Shown here one piece after another: positions 12,164 to 14,719 of a DNA stretch of 14,719 nt (position 1 is its first letter; every line of letters begins with the position of its first letter). Under the pieces are notes generated by a model. That model saw only the letters and a list, made by a program, of their open reading frames with translations. It was not told where the DNA came from and searched no databases. The position numbers and the translations under genes are program-made. Origin of the DNA: Nitrosotalea sp. (GTDB lineage Archaea > Thermoproteota > Nitrososphaeria > Nitrososphaerales > Nitrosopumilaceae); assembly GCA_023252335.1 (NCBI GenBank), contig JAJPEA010000035.1:1-14719 (forward strand). Reading direction: 5' to 3'.

Positions 12164-13606
12164 CTACTCCCCTTTGATTTCGGCCCTTGTTTTAAACATA
12201 GGCTTTATTCCCAACGTGGAATAATCACCGCTTGAGCAAGTAAAGCACATGGAATTAGAATCCATGCCAACTGCATCTGCAAGATTCTTTGCATCATTGT
12301 AACCAAGAAAATCAGCCCCGATTAGCTGTCGCACTTTTTCTGTAATCTCGTCTTCGCTGTATTTTTTTCCATCACCCATGTATGTTACAAGTTCATCTTG
12401 TGATGGAAAGTCAATTCCTGCATAACATGGGTATTGAATTTGCGGAAATGTTATCACCATGCTTATCTTTCTTGCACCCGCCCTTCTCAAGGCCTTGATG
12501 ATTGCCTTTGAGCTTGTACCTCGGACAAGGCTGTCATCAACTACAACTACATGTTTTCCTGAGATGACCTGTGTGATTGGGATTATCCACCTGTTAATTT
12601 CAACTCTATCTGCTTGGTGTGGTTCGATAAAGCTACGCAGTGGACCTTTTCTGCTGTATCGGTCTTTGAGCAACCCTTCTTCAAATGGCACCCCAAGCTC
12701 TTGGGCATACCCAAGTGCTGCAGGCCTTGCAGAGTCTGGAACTGGAATTACAATGTCAGCATCTTTTATTGCAAATTTTCTGGCAAGATACTGCCCAATT
12801 TTTTTTCTTGCAATGTAAATGTTAGAGCCTTCCATCACACTTGATGGATGTGCAAAATAAGTAAATTCAAACGAGCAATGTGCGGGTTTTTTTTCTTCTG
12901 AAAACATTTCAGATTCCAATCCGGCGCTGCTAATTTTTAGAAGTTCGCCAGGCTTGACATCACGAATAAGTTGTGCACCTACTGCAGAAAGTGCTGCAGA
13001 TTCAGAAGCTACGATGTACGTATTGTTATCTTTTCTATAGCCCAAGACCATTGGTCTGAACCCTTTGGGATCACGTGCTGCATAAACTGCATTGTCATCA
13101 GATACAAATGTAAAACAAAACGAGCCGACCATTTCATTTTTTAAAATAGATAATGCATTTCCTAGCTTGCCATTATCAGCCATAAGTGTAACAAGCCTTT
13201 GTGCTGCAATTAGTGTATCACTTACATTCTGAGGAGTAAATGTGCATCCACCCACCATTCCGGTTAGTTCCTCTACGTTTGAAATTGTTCCATTATGGGC
13301 AACACACAAGTCTTTTACCTTGAGCGGTTGGGCATTCTCCAAGTTGCTCTTGCCCATTGTAGAATATCTGACATGGCCTATTGCAGCAGGGGATTCGTAT
13401 TCTCGTGTAACTCTATCAAACTCTGATACTGCCGAAGATACCAGTCCTAGCTGCTTGTATGGTTGTTTTTTTGGTATGGCCACACCCCATGCTTCCTGGC
13501 CCCTGTGCTGGAGTGCACGTAATGCGTCAATTACCATAGGAATGACATTTGCTCCATCTAGACTAAAGATTCCAACTACACCACAGTTTTCCTTGACCTT
13601 AACCAT
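12164..13606 (-). CDS. purF: Amidophosphoribosyltransferase
   Basis: PurF (480 residues) commits PRPP to purine synthesis by transferring ammonia from glutamine. The N-terminal Ntn glutaminase has Cys8 in CGVVGIF, so a seven-residue propeptide (MVKVKEN) is probably removed to expose the nucleophile; GHVRYST (77-83) and HNGTISN (104-110) complete this site. The phosphoribosyltransferase half has the PRPP loop VVVVDDSLVRGTSS (353-366). Cys244, Cys394, Cys454 and Cys457 follow the spacing of the four ligands in the Bacillus subtilis-type [4Fe-4S] enzymes, so this is probably the iron-sulfur, propeptide-processed type. The ATG at 13606 overlaps the purL stop by 8 bp. Confidence 0.96.
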   Translation of the reverse strand: MVKVKENCGVVGIFSLDGANVIPMVIDALRALQHRGQEAWGVAIPKKQPYKQLGLVSSAVSEFDRVTREYESPAAIGHVRYSTMGKSNLENAQPLKVKDLCVAHNGTISNVEELTGMVGGCTFTPQNVSDTLIAAQRLVTLMADNGKLGNALSILKNEMVGSFCFTFVSDDNAVYAARDPKGFRPMVLGYRKDNNTYIVASESAALSAVGAQLIRDVKPGELLKISSAGLESEMFSEEKKPAHCSFEFTYFAHPSSVMEGSNIYIARKKIGQYLARKFAIKDADIVIPVPDSARPAALGYAQELGVPFEEGLLKDRYSRKGPLRSFIEPHQADRVEINRWIIPITQVISGKHVVVVDDSLVRGTSSKAIIKALRRAGARKISMVITFPQIQYPCYAGIDFPSQDELVTYMGDGKKYSEDEITEKVRQLIGADFLGYNDAKNLADAVGMDSNSMCFTCSSGDYSTLGIKPMFKTRAEIKGE

Positions 13607-14719
13607 GTGTTACAAGTCCCCCCAACGAGTTTAACCATTTTTCTTGTGCTTTATCAACCCTTACTCTAACTGGCGTGTTTGTTTTTTCTTTGAATGCAAT
13701 GTCCTTGCCTGAAAATACACCAATGCGTGCATGTGTAACTCCTCTTTGTTTGAGAATTGACAATGTCTTTTTTTCATCTTGTTGTTTTATTACAAGCAAG
13801 AATCGTGAATGTGATTCTGAGAACAACAATTCATCAGTCTGCAATTTTTCTGAGGGAATTTTTTCAAGGGATACAGTGCACCCAATTCCATTTATCATGC
13901 AGAGCTTTGATACTGCAACAGCAAGGCCACCTTTGGAGCAATCGTGTGCAACTTTGATTACATTCTGTTTTGCAATCTCCAGTACGGTATCTTGTGTTTT
14001 CTTGGACGACTTCATGTCGACTGTAGGACACTTGCCTCCAACTAGCTCGTGAATGTATTCATAATATTCAGAGCCCCCAAGTTCATCTTTGGTAACTCCA
14101 AGCATGACAAGCAGGTCTCCATCTTCAATTTTTTGTGGAACAAGTGGTTTTTCATCGATTAGTCCCAGTACTCCGATAAGAGGAGTTGGCTTGATTGAAC
14201 CTTCATCAGATTCGTTGTACAAGCTAACTTTACCCCCAACACATGGAATCTCAAAGTATTTTGCATAGTCTGTAATTGCCTGGACTGATTCTTTGAATGT
14301 CCAAAATATTTCAGGGTCTTCAGGATTTCCAAATTGGAGATGGTCAACCATTCCTATTGGCTTTGCTCCAGTACAAACTACATTTCTACAGGCCTCATCA
14401 AAGCATCCGATAACGCCATCTCTTGGGTTGACATAGCAATGTTTCGAGTTTCCATCAATTTTTGCAGCCAAAAACTTGCCGTTATCTAGTCGCAGAACAG
14501 CGCCGTCATTTCCTGGCTTGACAACTGTCCTTATCCCCACCTCATGGTCATACTGGGTGTAGACCCACTGTTTGCTTGCAATATTAGGATTTGAGAGCAT
14601 TCTCAAGAGTGTCTGGGAGAGATTTTGTGGTGTCTTTGGTTTTTTTATCTTTTCAATGTTATTCAGATATCTTGGTTTAGATGATGGCCTATCAAGAAGT
14701 GGTGCGTTTGCAACTATTT
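13599..14719 (-). CDS. purL: Phosphoribosylformylglycinamidine synthase subunit PurL (C-terminal part)
   Basis: PurL converts FGAR to FGAM with ATP and ammonia supplied by PurQ through PurS. The frame is open across the right edge, so only about 372 C-terminal residues, roughly half of a small-type PurL (about 700), are present. The residues at the edge read VANAPLLDRPSSKPRYLNNI, so the TTG at 14606 in the same frame is internal and not a start. Conserved parts include TQYDHEVGIRTVVKPG, GDLLVMLGVTKDELGGSEYY and VAHDCSKGGLAVAVSKLC. PurS and PurQ, if linked, would lie upstream outside the window. The TAA overlaps the purF start by 8 bp. Confidence 0.95.
   Translation of the reverse strand, partial: IVANAPLLDRPSSKPRYLNNIEKIKKPKTPQNLSQTLLRMLSNPNIASKQWVYTQYDHEVGIRTVVKPGNDGAVLRLDNGKFLAAKIDGNSKHCYVNPRDGVIGCFDEACRNVVCTGAKPIGMVDHLQFGNPEDPEIFWTFKESVQAITDYAKYFEIPCVGGKVSLYNESDEGSIKPTPLIGVLGLIDEKPLVPQKIEDGDLLVMLGVTKDELGGSEYYEYIHELVGGKCPTVDMKSSKKTQDTVLEIAKQNVIKVAHDCSKGGLAVAVSKLCMINGIGCTVSLEKIPSEKLQTDELLFSESHSRFLLVIKQQDEKKTLSILKQRGVTHARIGVFSGKDIAFKEKTNTPVRVRVDKAQEKWLNSLGGLVTHG

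Noticed and set aside
14604..14606. TTG at 14606 as the start of purL
   Set aside because: The reading frame continues upstream to the window edge with clear PurL sequence, so this codon is internal.
1..14719. CRISPR array, insertion sequence, prophage, toxin-antitoxin or defence genes
   Set aside because: No regularly spaced repeats, transposase, integrase or phage-like proteins are visible. The region is dense conserved housekeeping DNA.

Overview
The window is a compact, AT-rich archaeal segment. It is almost certainly from an ammonia-oxidising thaumarchaeote (Nitrososphaeria) of the Nitrosopumilus type; the order-level call is inference from sequence character and layout, not a database match. 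Archaeal markers are ribosomal protein S4e, the RNase P subunit Rpp29 inside the ribosomal operon, a proteasome alpha subunit, a DUF371 protein and TATA-like promoters with very short leaders. All genes but one lie on the minus strand, so transcription mostly runs from high to low coordinates.

Right part (14719 to 11008): a purine cluster in the order purL (5' end outside the window), purF, an 81-residue stand-alone RAM (Lrp/AsnC effector) domain, purC. PurL and purF overlap by 8 bp and purF and the RAM gene are 2 bp apart. PurC follows after 68 bp with a TATA-like element of its own. These enzymes catalyse the first (PurF), fourth (PurL) and SAICAR-forming (PurC) steps of IMP synthesis. The RAM protein is a candidate metabolite sensor or an unrelated passenger.

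Middle (11007 to 7916): a 338-bp non-coding stretch holds a U-rich terminator, a possible G-quadruplex and a set of GTAC-containing dyads. Next come an ArsR-like winged-helix regulator (minus), a DUF371 gene (the only plus-strand gene), psmA, a SPOUT-fold RNA methyltransferase of the MTH1/C9orf114 family, and a 42-residue single-pass membrane microprotein. The DUF371 gene and psmA are divergent and share a promoter region of about 40 bp.

Left part (7838 to 1): the archaeal S10/spc ribosomal operon, L3-L4-L23-S19-L22-S3-L29-Rpp29-S17-L14-L24-S4e-L5-S14-S8-L6, running off the left edge. Many junctions overlap by 1 to 11 bp, consistent with translational coupling. Ribosomal protein L2, normally between L23 and S19, is absent; its place is a 41-bp spacer with a TATA-like element and a Shine-Dalgarno site for S19.

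Most of the window is ordinary housekeeping DNA and I see no defence system, mobile element, CRISPR array, tRNA or rRNA. The points most worth a second look are the missing L2, the RAM domain in the purine cluster, the membrane microprotein upstream of L3 and the structured intergenic region upstream of the regulator.
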